A model generated the notes under the pieces. The model was not told the origin of the DNA. It saw nothing but the letters and a program-made list of their open reading frames with translations, and ran no database searches. The position numbers were made by a program, and so were the translations under genes. Positions 54,345 to 63,362 of a stretch of DNA of 64,000 bases are shown piece by piece. Within the stretch, counting starts at the first letter, position 1. The number at the start of each line of letters is the position of its first letter. Source of the DNA: an actinobacterium LLX17 (GTDB taxonomy: Bacteria; Actinomycetota; Actinomycetes; Propionibacteriales; Nocardioidaceae); contig KI301992.1 of assembly GCA_000471045.1 (NCBI GenBank), positions 688,606-752,605 of the forward strand. The letters are read 5' to 3'.

Positions 54345-55364
54345 ATGAACACCCGCTTGCTGACCGCTCTCGCCGCCTCGATCCTCGCCGCCGGCACGCT
54401 CGCCGCGTGCGGCAGCGGCAGTGACGAGGAGGACGGACCGTTCATCACGGTCTACAACGCCCAGCACAAGCCGCTGCTGGAGGAGATGGCGCCGATCTTC
54501 GAGGAGGAGACAGGCATCGAGGTCCGCCTCCGCAACGGCAAGGACTTCGAGCTGGGCAACCAGCTCGTCGCCGAGGGCGAGGGGTCGCCCGCCGACGTCT
54601 TCCTCACCGAGAACTCCCCGGCGATGTCGCTGGTCGAGCAGGAGGGCCTGTTCGCCCCGCTCGACGAGGAGACCCTCGCCCTGATCCCGGAGCAGAACCG
54701 CCCGGCCAGCGGCATGTGGACCGGCTGGGCCGCCCGCTCGACCGTCCTCATGTACAACACCGAGGACATCACGCCCGAGGAGCTGCCGACCAGCATCCTC
54801 GAGCTGGCCGAGCCGCAGTGGAAGGGCCGCGTCTCGTTCTCGCCGACCGGCGCCGACTTCCAGGCCATCGTGTCGGCGGTCCTGCAGCTCGAGGGCGAGG
54901 ACGCCACCCGCGCCTGGCTCGAGGGGCTGGCCGAGAACGGTGAGGTCTACGAGGGCAACAACATCGTCATGCAGTCGGTCAACGACGGTGAGGTCGAGAC
55001 CGGCATCGCGTACCACTACTACTGGTACCGCGACCAGAAGGAGTCGGGCGAGAACAGCGACAGCACCGAGCTGTACTTCTTCGGCGCCCAGGACCCCGGC
55101 GCGTTCGTCAGCATCTCCGGTGCCGGCGTGCTGAAGTCGAGCGACAAGCGGGAGGACGCGCAGAAGTTCGTCCGGTTCCTCGCCGACAAGACCGGCCAGC
55201 AGGCGCTCGCCGACAGCTACGCGCTGGAGTACCCGCTGGATGGTGAGACCCCGCTCGACCCGGCGGTGAAGCCGTTCAGCGAGCTGCAGCCGCCGACGGT
55301 CGACGTCACCGAGCTGAACGGTCCGCTGGTCATCGAGATGATGCAGGACGTCGGGCTGCTCTGA
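54345..55364 (+). CDS. Ferric iron ABC transporter substrate-binding lipoprotein (FbpA-like)
   Basis: 339 aa. Lipoprotein signal with lipobox LAAC (Cys22). The mature part begins ITVYNAQHKPLLEEMAPIFEEETGIEVRLRNGKDFELGNQLVAEG, a pattern of FbpA-type Fe3+ binding proteins; later tyrosines in EVYEGNNIV and IAYHYYWYRDQ are the usual iron ligands. It captures ferric iron outside the membrane for the permease encoded next. Its stop overlaps the permease ATG (TGATG). Confidence 0.92.
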   Translation: MNTRLLTALAASILAAGTLAACGSGSDEEDGPFITVYNAQHKPLLEEMAPIFEEETGIEVRLRNGKDFELGNQLVAEGEGSPADVFLTENSPAMSLVEQEGLFAPLDEETLALIPEQNRPASGMWTGWAARSTVLMYNTEDITPEELPTSILELAEPQWKGRVSFSPTGADFQAIVSAVLQLEGEDATRAWLEGLAENGEVYEGNNIVMQSVNDGEVETGIAYHYYWYRDQKESGENSDSTELYFFGAQDPGAFVSISGAGVLKSSDKREDAQKFVRFLADKTGQQALADSYALEYPLDGETPLDPAVKPFSELQPPTVDVTELNGPLVIEMMQDVGLL

Positions 55365-56926
55365 TGGCCGCCGTGCTCGCCCCACCCCGGCCTGTGCGCC
55401 GGGTCGGCGGGACGGGCGGGACTCCCGTGGCGCTGCTGCTGCTTGGCACCGTCATCGCCGTGCTCGCCCTCGTCCCGCTGCTGCACGTGGTGCAGTACGC
55501 CGTGACGGTCGATCCTGCGGTGGCCCGCGAGCAGCTGTTCCGGCCGCGCATGGCGATGCTGCTGCGCAACACCATCGGGCTGACCATGGCCAGCGTGGCG
55601 CTGGGCATCGTGATCTCGGTGGCGTGCGCCTGGCTCGTGGTGCGCACCGATCTCCCCGGGCGCAAGCTCTGGCACGTCCTGCTCACCGCCCCGCTGGCGG
55701 TGCCGGCCTTCGTCAACGGCGTCGGGTGGATCTCGGTGACGCGCGCGGTCGAGGGCTTCGCCGGGGCGACGCTGGTCGTCACGCTCTCGTACTTCCCCTT
55801 CATCTACCTCCCTGTCTGCGCCGCCCTCCGAGGGCTCGACCCGGTGCACGAGGAGATCGCCGCGACCGCCGGGCTGGGACGCGTGCAGACCTTCACCCGG
55901 GTGGTGCTGCCGCAGCTGCGCCCGGCCATCCTGGGGGGATCTCTCCTGGTGGCGCTGCACATGTTCAGCGAGTTCGGAGCGCTGAAGACCCTGCGCTTCC
56001 CGACCTTCACGACCGCGATCTACGACCAGTTCAACTCCACGTTCAACGGTCCTGCCGCGCACCTGTCGGCCAGCGTCCTGGTGCTGCTGTGCCTGGCGGT
56101 GCTGATGCTCGAGCTGCGCCTGCGTGGCCGCCGCCGGTACGCGCGCACCAGCAGCGGCACGCCTCGCGGCCAGCGGCGCAGCCAGCTCGGCCGCCTGCGG
56201 CTCCCCGCGCTGCTGGTGCCCGGCACGGTCGTCGCCCTGGCGCTCGGCGTGCCGGGGTGGAGCCTCGTGCGCTGGATGGTGGTCGGCTCCTCGACCGGCA
56301 CGGGTCTTGACGGGCTGCTGCCCACAGCGGTCACGACCGTGGCCTACGCCGGCCTCGGAGCGCTCGTCGCCGTGATGCTCGCCCTTCCCGTCGCGGTGCT
56401 CGCCGTACGCCACGCCTCGCTGTCGAGCACGGTGGTCGAGCGCAGCACGTACACGGCCAACGCGCTGCCGGGCATCGTGATCGCGCTCGCGCTCGTGACG
56501 GTCACCCTGGCGCTGGCGCCCGGGCTCTACCAGACCGCGATCGTGCTGGTGGCGGCCTACTTGATCATGTTCCTGTCGCGGGCCGTCGTCTCGGTGCGCG
56601 CCTCGCTCGAGCAGGCGCCGCCGGTGCTGGAGCAGGTCGCGAAGTCGCTGGGCTCGGGCAACCTGGCCACCACGCTGCGGGTGACCGTGCCGATCGTGCT
56701 GCCCGGCATCGGCGCGGGTGCCGCCCTGGTGTTCATCGCCATCTGCACCGAGCTCACCGCCACACTGCTCCTCGCGCCGACCGGCACCGAGACCCTGGCC
56801 ACCGAGTTCTGGGCCCTCTCCGGCGGGCTGGAGTACGGGGCGGCCGCGCCGTTCGCGCTCCTGATGGTGCTGCTGTCGATGCCCGCGGTCTACCTGCTCA
56901 GCCGGTCGTCCGGGAGGACCACATGA
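55364..56926 (+). CDS. Ferric iron ABC transporter permease (FbpB-like)
   Basis: 520 aa, about twelve membrane helices in two BinPDT-permease halves. Each half has an EAA-type loop: EIAATAGLGRVQTFTRVVLPQLRPAI in the first and LEQVAKSLGSGNLATTLRVTVPIVLPGI in the second. The fused double permease is characteristic of the FbpB/SfuB group. It starts inside the stop of the binding protein and overlaps the ATPase start (ATGA), so the transporter is a single coupled operon. Confidence 0.93.
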   Translation: MAAVLAPPRPVRRVGGTGGTPVALLLLGTVIAVLALVPLLHVVQYAVTVDPAVAREQLFRPRMAMLLRNTIGLTMASVALGIVISVACAWLVVRTDLPGRKLWHVLLTAPLAVPAFVNGVGWISVTRAVEGFAGATLVVTLSYFPFIYLPVCAALRGLDPVHEEIAATAGLGRVQTFTRVVLPQLRPAILGGSLLVALHMFSEFGALKTLRFPTFTTAIYDQFNSTFNGPAAHLSASVLVLLCLAVLMLELRLRGRRRYARTSSGTPRGQRRSQLGRLRLPALLVPGTVVALALGVPGWSLVRWMVVGSSTGTGLDGLLPTAVTTVAYAGLGALVAVMLALPVAVLAVRHASLSSTVVERSTYTANALPGIVIALALVTVTLALAPGLYQTAIVLVAAYLIMFLSRAVVSVRASLEQAPPVLEQVAKSLGSGNLATTLRVTVPIVLPGIGAGAALVFIAICTELTATLLLAPTGTETLATEFWALSGGLEYGAAAPFALLMVLLSMPAVYLLSRSSGRTT

Positions 56927-57972
56927 GCGACCAGACGTGTGTGCTCGACGTCCGCAAGCTGACCCGCAGCTTCGGCCCCGTGTGGGCGCTCGACGGCGTC
57001 GACCTGACGGTGGCCGACGGCCAGGTGGTCGCGGTGCTCGGACCGTCCGGCTGCGGCAAGACCACGCTGCTGCGCATCATCGCCGGGTTCCTGCCGGGTG
57101 ACAGCGGCAGCGTCGACCTCGCCGGTCGCACGGTGTTCGCCGATGGCCGTTCCCGCGTGCCCACCAAGGCGCGCAACGTCGGCTACGTCCCGCAGGAGGG
57201 TGCGCTCTTCCCGCACCTCGACGTCGCCGCCAACATCACCTTCGGTCTGCCGCGCGCCGAGCGCCGGCGTGCCGACATCGGCGGGCTGCTCGAGATCCTC
57301 GACCTCGACCCCTCGCTGGCGACCCGAGCGCCCCACGAGCTCTCCGGTGGGCAGCAGCAGCGGGTCGCCGTGGCGCGGGCCCTCGCGCGCAAGCCGTCGC
57401 TCCTGCTGCTCGACGAGCCCTTCTCGTCCCTCGACGCCTCGTTGCGCGAGAGCACCGGACGGGCCGTGGTGCAGGCCGTCCGTGCGACGGGGGCCGCGGC
57501 GCTGCTGGTGACCCACGACCAGGACGAGGCCCTGTCGCTGGCCGACGTGGTCTCGGTGATGTCGGCCGGTCGCGTGCTGCAGACCGCCCCGCCCTTGGAG
57601 GTCTACACCCGTCCGGCCACGCCGTTCGTGGCGACCTTCGTGGGCAGTGGCACGGTCCTCAAGGCGACCGTCGCCGCCGGCATGGCGACCACCGCGATCG
57701 GCACCTTCCCCGTCAGTGCCGCCGTGACGCCGCGTGACGGCGAGGCTCCGGTCTTCGTCCGGCCTGAACAGGTCGTCATCGATCCCGACGGCCCGGTGCG
57801 CGGCACCATCACCGGGCTCGACTTCTTCGGCCACGAGGCGTGCGTCCACGTCGCTGTTCCGGGCCACGACGACGTGCTGTCGCGCGTCCGCGGCGACCAG
57901 CTGCCGGCGACCGGCGACGAGGTGCGGCTGTCGGTGCGCGGGGCCGCCACGGCGTTCGGGGACGAGCGATGA
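56923..57972 (+). CDS. Ferric iron ABC transporter ATP-binding protein (FbpC-like)
   Basis: 349 aa. Walker A GPSGCGKTT near residue 40, signature LSGGQQQRVAVARALARKPS, Walker B LLLLDEPFSSLD, and H-loop THDQDEAL. A C-terminal TOBE-like regulatory domain (about 250-349) includes VFVRPEQVVIDPDGPVRGTI. It powers iron import. Its stop overlaps the next ATG (ATGA), tying a biosynthetic fusion protein to the transporter. Confidence 0.94.
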   Translation: MSDQTCVLDVRKLTRSFGPVWALDGVDLTVADGQVVAVLGPSGCGKTTLLRIIAGFLPGDSGSVDLAGRTVFADGRSRVPTKARNVGYVPQEGALFPHLDVAANITFGLPRAERRRADIGGLLEILDLDPSLATRAPHELSGGQQQRVAVARALARKPSLLLLDEPFSSLDASLRESTGRAVVQAVRATGAAALLVTHDQDEALSLADVVSVMSAGRVLQTAPPLEVYTRPATPFVATFVGSGTVLKATVAAGMATTAIGTFPVSAAVTPRDGEAPVFVRPEQVVIDPDGPVRGTITGLDFFGHEACVHVAVPGHDDVLSRVRGDQLPATGDEVRLSVRGAATAFGDER

Positions 57973-60470
57973 CGATCCTCAACTCACCGCTGGTCGGCCC
58001 CGACGGGCAGGTCATCGGCGACCTCGCGACCGGGGGAGACCTGCCGGCTCTCGTCGACCACCAGCGCACCCTGACCTACCGCGATCTCGCGCGTCGAGTG
58101 GAGGAACGTGCCGCCCAGTGGCGGGGCTCGCGGCGCCTGATCATGCTCTCGGGTCACAACAGCATCGACTTCGTCGTGAACTACCTCGCTGCTCTCGAGG
58201 CCGAGTGCCCCGTGCTGGTCGTGAACGGGTGTGCCCGCGACGCCCTGACCGCCGCGTGGGATCCCGACATCGTCGTGGACGCCGAGACCGATCGTGTCGA
58301 GGTGCGCCGGGAGGTCTCCGGTCGCGACCTCCATCCCGACCTCGCCCTGCTGCTCTCCACGTCCGGGTCCACGGGCTCGCCGAAGCTGGTGCGACTCAGC
58401 CGTCAGAACCTGCGCAGCAACGCCGCGAGCATCGTCGAGTACCTGCGGCTCACCGCGGACGACTGCGGCATGACCAGCCTGCCGCTGCACTACTGCTACG
58501 GCCTGTCGATCCTGCACAGTCACCTCCTCGCGGGCGCCAGCATCGCGATCACCGATGCCTCCGTGGTCGACGTGGACTTCTGGCGGCTGGCGGAGGACGC
58601 CGGTGTCACGGGGCTGGCCGGTGTGCCGCACACGTTCGACCTGCTCGACCGCACCGGCTTCGCCGAGCGCGACCTCCCGCGACTGCGCTACCTGACCCAG
58701 GCCGGCGGTCGGCTCGAGGCCGACCGGGTGCGTGCCTGGCACGACCTGGGCGTCCGTCGCGGTTGGGACTTCTTCGTCATGTACGGCCAGACCGAGGCGA
58801 CCGCGCGCATGGCGTGGCTGCCGCCGGACCTCGCCGACCTGCACCCCACGTCCATCGGCCGCGCGGTGCCCGGCGGCTCCCTGCACCTGGCCCCATTGGA
58901 CGACGCAGTCGAAGGTGTCGAGGACGGCGTCGGCGAGCTCGTGTACACCGGTGCCAACGTGATGATGGGCTACGCCGAGTCCCCGGCTGACCTCGCCCTG
59001 CCTCCGATGGAGCCGGTCCTGCACACCGGCGACCTCGCCCGCGAGCTCGGCGACGGGCTGTTCGAGGTGGTCGGTCGGCTCAAGCGCATCACCAAGGTCT
59101 TCGGCCTGCGGATCAACCTCGACGACGTCGAGAAGCACCTCGCCGCCGCCGACCTGCCCGCGCGCGTGGTCGGCACCGACGACGCGCTCGTCGTCTTCGT
59201 GACCTCGCGGCGGCACCGCGACCGCGCCCGGGAGGTGGCGGCCACGGCCTGCGGTCTGCCGCTCTGGGTCGTGCACGTCGAGGCGGCGCGTCGAATGCCA
59301 CTCACGGCCAACGGCAAGCCCGACTACGCCGCCCTCTCGCAGCTTGCCGGTCGAACCCCGGCCCAGCGCGACAAGCGCCCCCGCGTCGTCGACCCCGAGG
59401 ACGTCTGCCAGCTGTACGCCCGCATCCTCAACCGGCCCGACGCCACGGTGGCCGACAGCTTCGTGGGCCTCGGTGCCGACTCGCTGTCGTACGTCGAGAT
59501 GTCGGTGCGCCTGGGGGAGCGGATCGACCCGCTGCCCCATGACTGGCACACGCGATCCATCGTCTCGCTGGCCTCCGGGGGTCAGCGTCAGCGCTGGGGA
59601 CGCGCGCTCGACACCAACGTGCTGCTGCGCGCACTCGCGATCGTCGCCATCCTCGGCTCGCACAGCGAGGCCTGGGTCCTCCTCGGCGGGGCCCACCTGT
59701 TGCTTGCCCTGGCCGGCTACAGCTTCGCTCGATTCCACCTCGCCGCCGGCAGGCGTCCGCTCTGGCGGCGGATCGGGTGGGCGCTCACCGCGATCGCCGT
59801 TCCCGCCTGCCTCTGGCTGGCCGGGGTGGCCTCGACCACAGGGGAGTACACCTGGCGCACGGTGGTCTTCCTCAACTGGACGCGCGGCAGCACGGCGTGG
59901 GACGACCAGTGGCGGTTCTGGTTCCTCGAGGCACTCGTGTGGACGCTCGTCGCGCTCGCCGCGGCGCTGTCCGTCCGTCGGGTCCGAGCGATCGAGGCGC
60001 GGCACCCTTTCGTGGTGGCCGCTGTCGTGCTGCTCGCCACCCTCGTGGTGCGCTGGACGCTGGTCGGCGTCACCGCCGACGAGGAGCAGAAGTACGCCCT
60101 CGCCAACGTGCTGTGGGTCTTCGCCCTCGGGTGGCTGATGGCGCGGTCGACATCGCTCCAGCAGCGAGTCCTGACGTCGGTCGTCATCGGCGCCTCGTTC
60201 GTCGGCTTCTTCGCCGACCCCCAGCGTGAGTGGTTCATCATCGTCGGCCTCTTCGTCGTGCTGTGGGTCCCGCAGGTGCGGGTGCCGCGCCTGGTCGCCA
60301 CGGTGATCGGCTCGGTGTCGGCGGCCTCCCTCGCGATCTACGTGACCCAGTGGCAGGTCTACCCGCATCTCGAGGTCGACCACCCCTACCTCGCCGTCCT
60401 GGCCTCCATCGCTGTCGGTATCGCCTACCACCGCTCGAGCAAGCCCGTGATGGCCCGGCTCAGGTCCTGA
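57969..60470 (+). CDS. Adenylation domain / carrier protein / membrane acyltransferase-3 fusion
   Basis: 833 aa in three parts. Residues 1-480 are an AMP-forming ligase (SGSTGSPKLVRLSRQN; YGQTEATARMAW; HTGDLARELGDGLFEVVGRLKRITKVFG; catalytic Lys in LTANGKPDY). Residues about 480-540 are a carrier domain with attachment Ser in VGLGADSLSYVEMSVRL. The rest is a ten-helix acyltransferase-3 (OafA-like) domain beginning LRALAIVAILGSHSEAWVLLGG, whose His fits the catalytic position. It could activate an acid, load it onto its own carrier and pass it to a membrane or exported acceptor. Coupled to the iron transporter by a 4-base overlap. Confidence 0.85.
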   Translation: MTILNSPLVGPDGQVIGDLATGGDLPALVDHQRTLTYRDLARRVEERAAQWRGSRRLIMLSGHNSIDFVVNYLAALEAECPVLVVNGCARDALTAAWDPDIVVDAETDRVEVRREVSGRDLHPDLALLLSTSGSTGSPKLVRLSRQNLRSNAASIVEYLRLTADDCGMTSLPLHYCYGLSILHSHLLAGASIAITDASVVDVDFWRLAEDAGVTGLAGVPHTFDLLDRTGFAERDLPRLRYLTQAGGRLEADRVRAWHDLGVRRGWDFFVMYGQTEATARMAWLPPDLADLHPTSIGRAVPGGSLHLAPLDDAVEGVEDGVGELVYTGANVMMGYAESPADLALPPMEPVLHTGDLARELGDGLFEVVGRLKRITKVFGLRINLDDVEKHLAAADLPARVVGTDDALVVFVTSRRHRDRAREVAATACGLPLWVVHVEAARRMPLTANGKPDYAALSQLAGRTPAQRDKRPRVVDPEDVCQLYARILNRPDATVADSFVGLGADSLSYVEMSVRLGERIDPLPHDWHTRSIVSLASGGQRQRWGRALDTNVLLRALAIVAILGSHSEAWVLLGGAHLLLALAGYSFARFHLAAGRRPLWRRIGWALTAIAVPACLWLAGVASTTGEYTWRTVVFLNWTRGSTAWDDQWRFWFLEALVWTLVALAAALSVRRVRAIEARHPFVVAAVVLLATLVVRWTLVGVTADEEQKYALANVLWVFALGWLMARSTSLQQRVLTSVVIGASFVGFFADPQREWFIIVGLFVVLWVPQVRVPRLVATVIGSVSAASLAIYVTQWQVYPHLEVDHPYLAVLASIAVGIAYHRSSKPVMARLRS

Positions 60471-60477
60471 GGTTCCG

Positions 60478-60483
60478 TAGGGT
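60478..60483 (+). promoter_or_regulatory. -10 element TAGGGT of the spermidine-synthase-like pseudogene
   Basis: TAGGGT ends 7 bases before ATG 60491, the leaderless arrangement seen elsewhere in the window. Confidence 0.4.
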
Positions 60484-60490
60484 CCCGACC

Positions 60491-60906
60491 ATGCCTCCCA
60501 CACCGTTCGCCGAGCTCGACTGGGCCGAGACACCGTGGGGGACGCTCGTCCTGCGACGACGCTTCGATCCCGCCACGCAGCGTGAGGTCGACGAGGTGAA
60601 GCTCGGTGACGACTACCTGATGTCGAGCCAGTTCACGGTCTCGGAGGTGGAGCTGGCTCGACTGGGCATGGCGGCAGCCGTCGGCCAAGAGCTGCGGGTG
60701 CTCGTCGGTGGCCTGGGCCTCGGCTACCCCCCGCCGGTGTCTTCGGGCTGTGGTCCGACGAGCCGCCGGACCCCGCGATGGTCGAGCTGATGCGCGGGTC
60801 CTTCGCCGAGGCCGAGGCGAATGTCGTCAGCTTCGACAACCCGCTCACGGGCGGAGTCTCGAGCTGCACGGTGTACCTGGCGACGGGACCGCGCCTCGCG
60901 GAGTAG
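60491..60906 (+). pseudogene. Spermidine-synthase-like methyltransferase, internal deletion
   Basis: The first 79 codons (ELDWAETPWGTLVLRRRFDP...EVKLGDDYLMSSQFT...LRVLVGGLGLGY) read as the N-terminus of a spermidine-synthase-like SAM protein, ending at the SAM-binding glycines. After a run of C's at 60727-60732, another frame continues with that family's C-terminus: AGVFGLWSDEPPDPAMVELM, VVSFDNPLTGGVSSCTVYLATG, stop at 60904-60906. Roughly 100 or more middle residues are missing and the frame changes, so the gene is not functional. Confidence 0.8.
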
Positions 60907-60944
60907 CCCCTCCTCGCGAACGGGCAGCCCGCCCACACTCCGAC

Positions 60945-60950
60945 TACGTT
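60945..60950 (+). promoter_or_regulatory. -10 element TACGTT of predicted leaderless uvrA-like gene
   Basis: TACGTT ends 6 bases before GTG 60957. Confidence 0.5.
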
Positions 60951-60956
60951 GGCGAG

Positions 60957-63359
60957 GTGCCTGAACCTGAGCAGACCGATGCCCTTCCCACCGGATCGTC
61001 GGGGTGGATCCGGGTCCGCGGTGCGCGGGAGCACAACCTGCAGGACGTCAGCGTCGACCTGCCGCGCGACTGCCTGGTCGCCTTCACCGGCATGTCCGGC
61101 TCCGGCAAGTCGTCCTTGGCCTTCGGCACGGTGTTCGCCGAGTCGCAGCGTCGCTACTTCGAGTCGGTCGCGCCGTACGCCCGGCGCCTGTTGTCGCAGG
61201 TCGGGGCACCCGCGATCGACACGATCGAGGGGCTTCCGCCGGCCGTCGCCCTTCAGCAGGCCCGGGGGGCTGCCAGCTCGCGATCGACGCTCGGCACCCT
61301 GAGCTCGCTGTCGGACGTGCTGCGCCTCCTCTACAGCCGCGCCGGCACCTATCCCGCAGACGCCGAGCACCTCCCGGCATCGGCCTTCTCGCCCAACACC
61401 GCCACGGGCGCCTGCCCCACCTGCCACGGCAGCGGCGTCGCGCGCAGCACCAGTGAGGCGCTGCTGGTGCCCGACCCCACGCTGTCGATCGACGAGGGCG
61501 CCATCGGCGTGTGGGCCACGAAGGCGTGGGTCGGCCTGAACGTCCGGCGCATGGTGACCAAGCTGGGCATCGACATCCACGCGCCGTGGCACACGCTGGC
61601 GCAGGCCGACCGTGACTGGCTGCTGTTCACCGAGGAGGAGCCGCGGATGCTCCTGCAGGGCAACAAGCAGGGTGAGGCGAGCGCGTACCACGGGCACTGG
61701 TCGTCGGCCGAGAAGTACCTCATGCGCAACCTCGCGAAGACCCAGTCGCCCACCCAGCGCGAGAAGCTCGAGGCGTTCCTCGCCGAAGGTCCGTGTCCGG
61801 CCTGCCACGGCAAGCGGCTGCGACCGGCAGCGCTGGCGGTGACGTTCGCGGGCGTCGACATCGCTGAGATGGCCGCCATGCCGTTGTCGCAGGTCTGCCA
61901 GCTGCTCGACACCGGGCTCGAGGAGCAGGCCCGTGGCACCGACCGTCACGGTGCGGCCGCTGCCACGGCAGCGCGATCGCTGGTCAAGGACTTCGGCGCC
62001 CGGGTCGAGGCGATCATCGGGCTTGGTCTGGGCTACCTCTCGATGGACCGTTCCAGCACGGCGCTCTCGGCCGGCGAGCTGCAGCGTGTGCGTCTGGCGG
62101 GCCAGCTGCGGGCGGGTTTGTTCGGCGTCCTCTACGTGTTGGACGAGCCGTCGGCCGGCCTGCACCCGGCCGACTCCGAGGCGCTGTACACCGCGCTGCG
62201 GGAGCTGGTGGCCAGCGGCAACTCCCTGTTCGTGGTCGAGCACGATCTCTCGATCGCGCGCAATGCCGACTGGGTCGTCGACGTCGGTCCCGGGGCCGGC
62301 GTGCTCGGCGGACGCATCGTGCACAGCGGACCGCCTGACGGCCTCGCCGACGTCACCGAGTCCGCGACGGCCGAGTTCATGTTCGGCCGCGACGAGGCGC
62401 CGACCCTTCAAGCGCGGGAACCGGATGGTTGGCGAGAGCTGGACCACCTGTCGGTCAACAACCTGCAGGACGTCAGCGTCCGTCTGCCGGTCGGCGTGCT
62501 CACGGCCATCACCGGTGTCTCGGGTGCGGGCAAGTCCTCGCTGCTGACCGCGATCGTCGAGCGGCTGGAGGACGAGCTGCGCGTCATCTCGATCGACCAG
62601 AAGCCCATCGGGCGCTCCCCGCGGTCGAACCTCGCCACCTACACGGGACTGTTCGACGCGGTGCGGCGCCTCTTCGCCGCCACGCCGGAGGCGAAGGAGC
62701 GCGGCTGGGCGGCGGGCCGGTTCTCGTTCAACGTCGACGCGGGTCGTTGCCCGACCTGCGAGGGGGAGGGCTTCATCGCGATCGAGCTCGTCTTCCTTCC
62801 CACCAGCTATTCGACGTGTCCCACCTGCCAGGGCTCGCGGTACAACCCCGAGACGCTCGAGGTCCGCTACCACGGCCGGGACATCGGTGAGGTGCTGGCG
62901 ATGACCACGCAGGAGGCCGCGGAGTTCTTCGCCGACGTCCCGGGCGTGCACCGCTCGCTCACCACGCTGCTGGACGTGGGGCTCGGGTATCTGACGCTCG
63001 GTCAGCCGGCGACCGAGCTGTCGGGCGGCGAGGCTCAGCGCATCAAGCTGGCCACCGAGCTGCAGCGTCCCCGCCGTGACGGCACCGTGTTCGTGCTCGA
63101 CGAGCCGACCGGGGGACTGCATCCCGTCAATGTGCGCGACCTCGTGCGGGTGCTGGGCCGGCTCGTCGATTCCGGTGCCACGGTGGTCACGGTCGAGCAC
63201 GACATGCAGGTCGTCGCGGCCGCCGACTGGGTCATCGAGCTGGGCCCCGGCGGCGGTGATCGCGGCGGCACCGTCATCGCGGCAGCCACCCCGTCCGACC
63301 TTCTGGCTCACGAGGACAGCATCACTGCGCCCTACCTACGGCGGTCGCTCGAACGCTGA
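60957..63359 (+). CDS. UvrA-like ATP-binding cassette protein (short, UvrA2/drug-resistance type)
   Basis: 800 aa from GTG 60957. Two ABC modules: Walker A GMSGSGKSS near 50 with GTVFAESQRRYFESVAPYARR after it, and GVSGAGKSS near 525. Signatures are LSAGELQRVRLAGQL and LSGGEAQRIKLATELQ; zinc motifs are CPTCHGSG, CPACHGKR and CPTCEGEG...CPTCQGSR. UvrA itself is about 950 aa; this protein is shorter and appears to lack the UvrB-binding insert, as in UvrA2 and antibiotic-resistance UvrA-like proteins. Role in DNA damage or drug tolerance is inferred. Confidence 0.9.
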   Translation: MPEPEQTDALPTGSSGWIRVRGAREHNLQDVSVDLPRDCLVAFTGMSGSGKSSLAFGTVFAESQRRYFESVAPYARRLLSQVGAPAIDTIEGLPPAVALQQARGAASSRSTLGTLSSLSDVLRLLYSRAGTYPADAEHLPASAFSPNTATGACPTCHGSGVARSTSEALLVPDPTLSIDEGAIGVWATKAWVGLNVRRMVTKLGIDIHAPWHTLAQADRDWLLFTEEEPRMLLQGNKQGEASAYHGHWSSAEKYLMRNLAKTQSPTQREKLEAFLAEGPCPACHGKRLRPAALAVTFAGVDIAEMAAMPLSQVCQLLDTGLEEQARGTDRHGAAAATAARSLVKDFGARVEAIIGLGLGYLSMDRSSTALSAGELQRVRLAGQLRAGLFGVLYVLDEPSAGLHPADSEALYTALRELVASGNSLFVVEHDLSIARNADWVVDVGPGAGVLGGRIVHSGPPDGLADVTESATAEFMFGRDEAPTLQAREPDGWRELDHLSVNNLQDVSVRLPVGVLTAITGVSGAGKSSLLTAIVERLEDELRVISIDQKPIGRSPRSNLATYTGLFDAVRRLFAATPEAKERGWAAGRFSFNVDAGRCPTCEGEGFIAIELVFLPTSYSTCPTCQGSRYNPETLEVRYHGRDIGEVLAMTTQEAAEFFADVPGVHRSLTTLLDVGLGYLTLGQPATELSGGEAQRIKLATELQRPRRDGTVFVLDEPTGGLHPVNVRDLVRVLGRLVDSGATVVTVEHDMQVVAAADWVIELGPGGGDRGGTVIAAATPSDLLAHEDSITAPYLRRSLER

Positions 63360-63362
63360 GGG

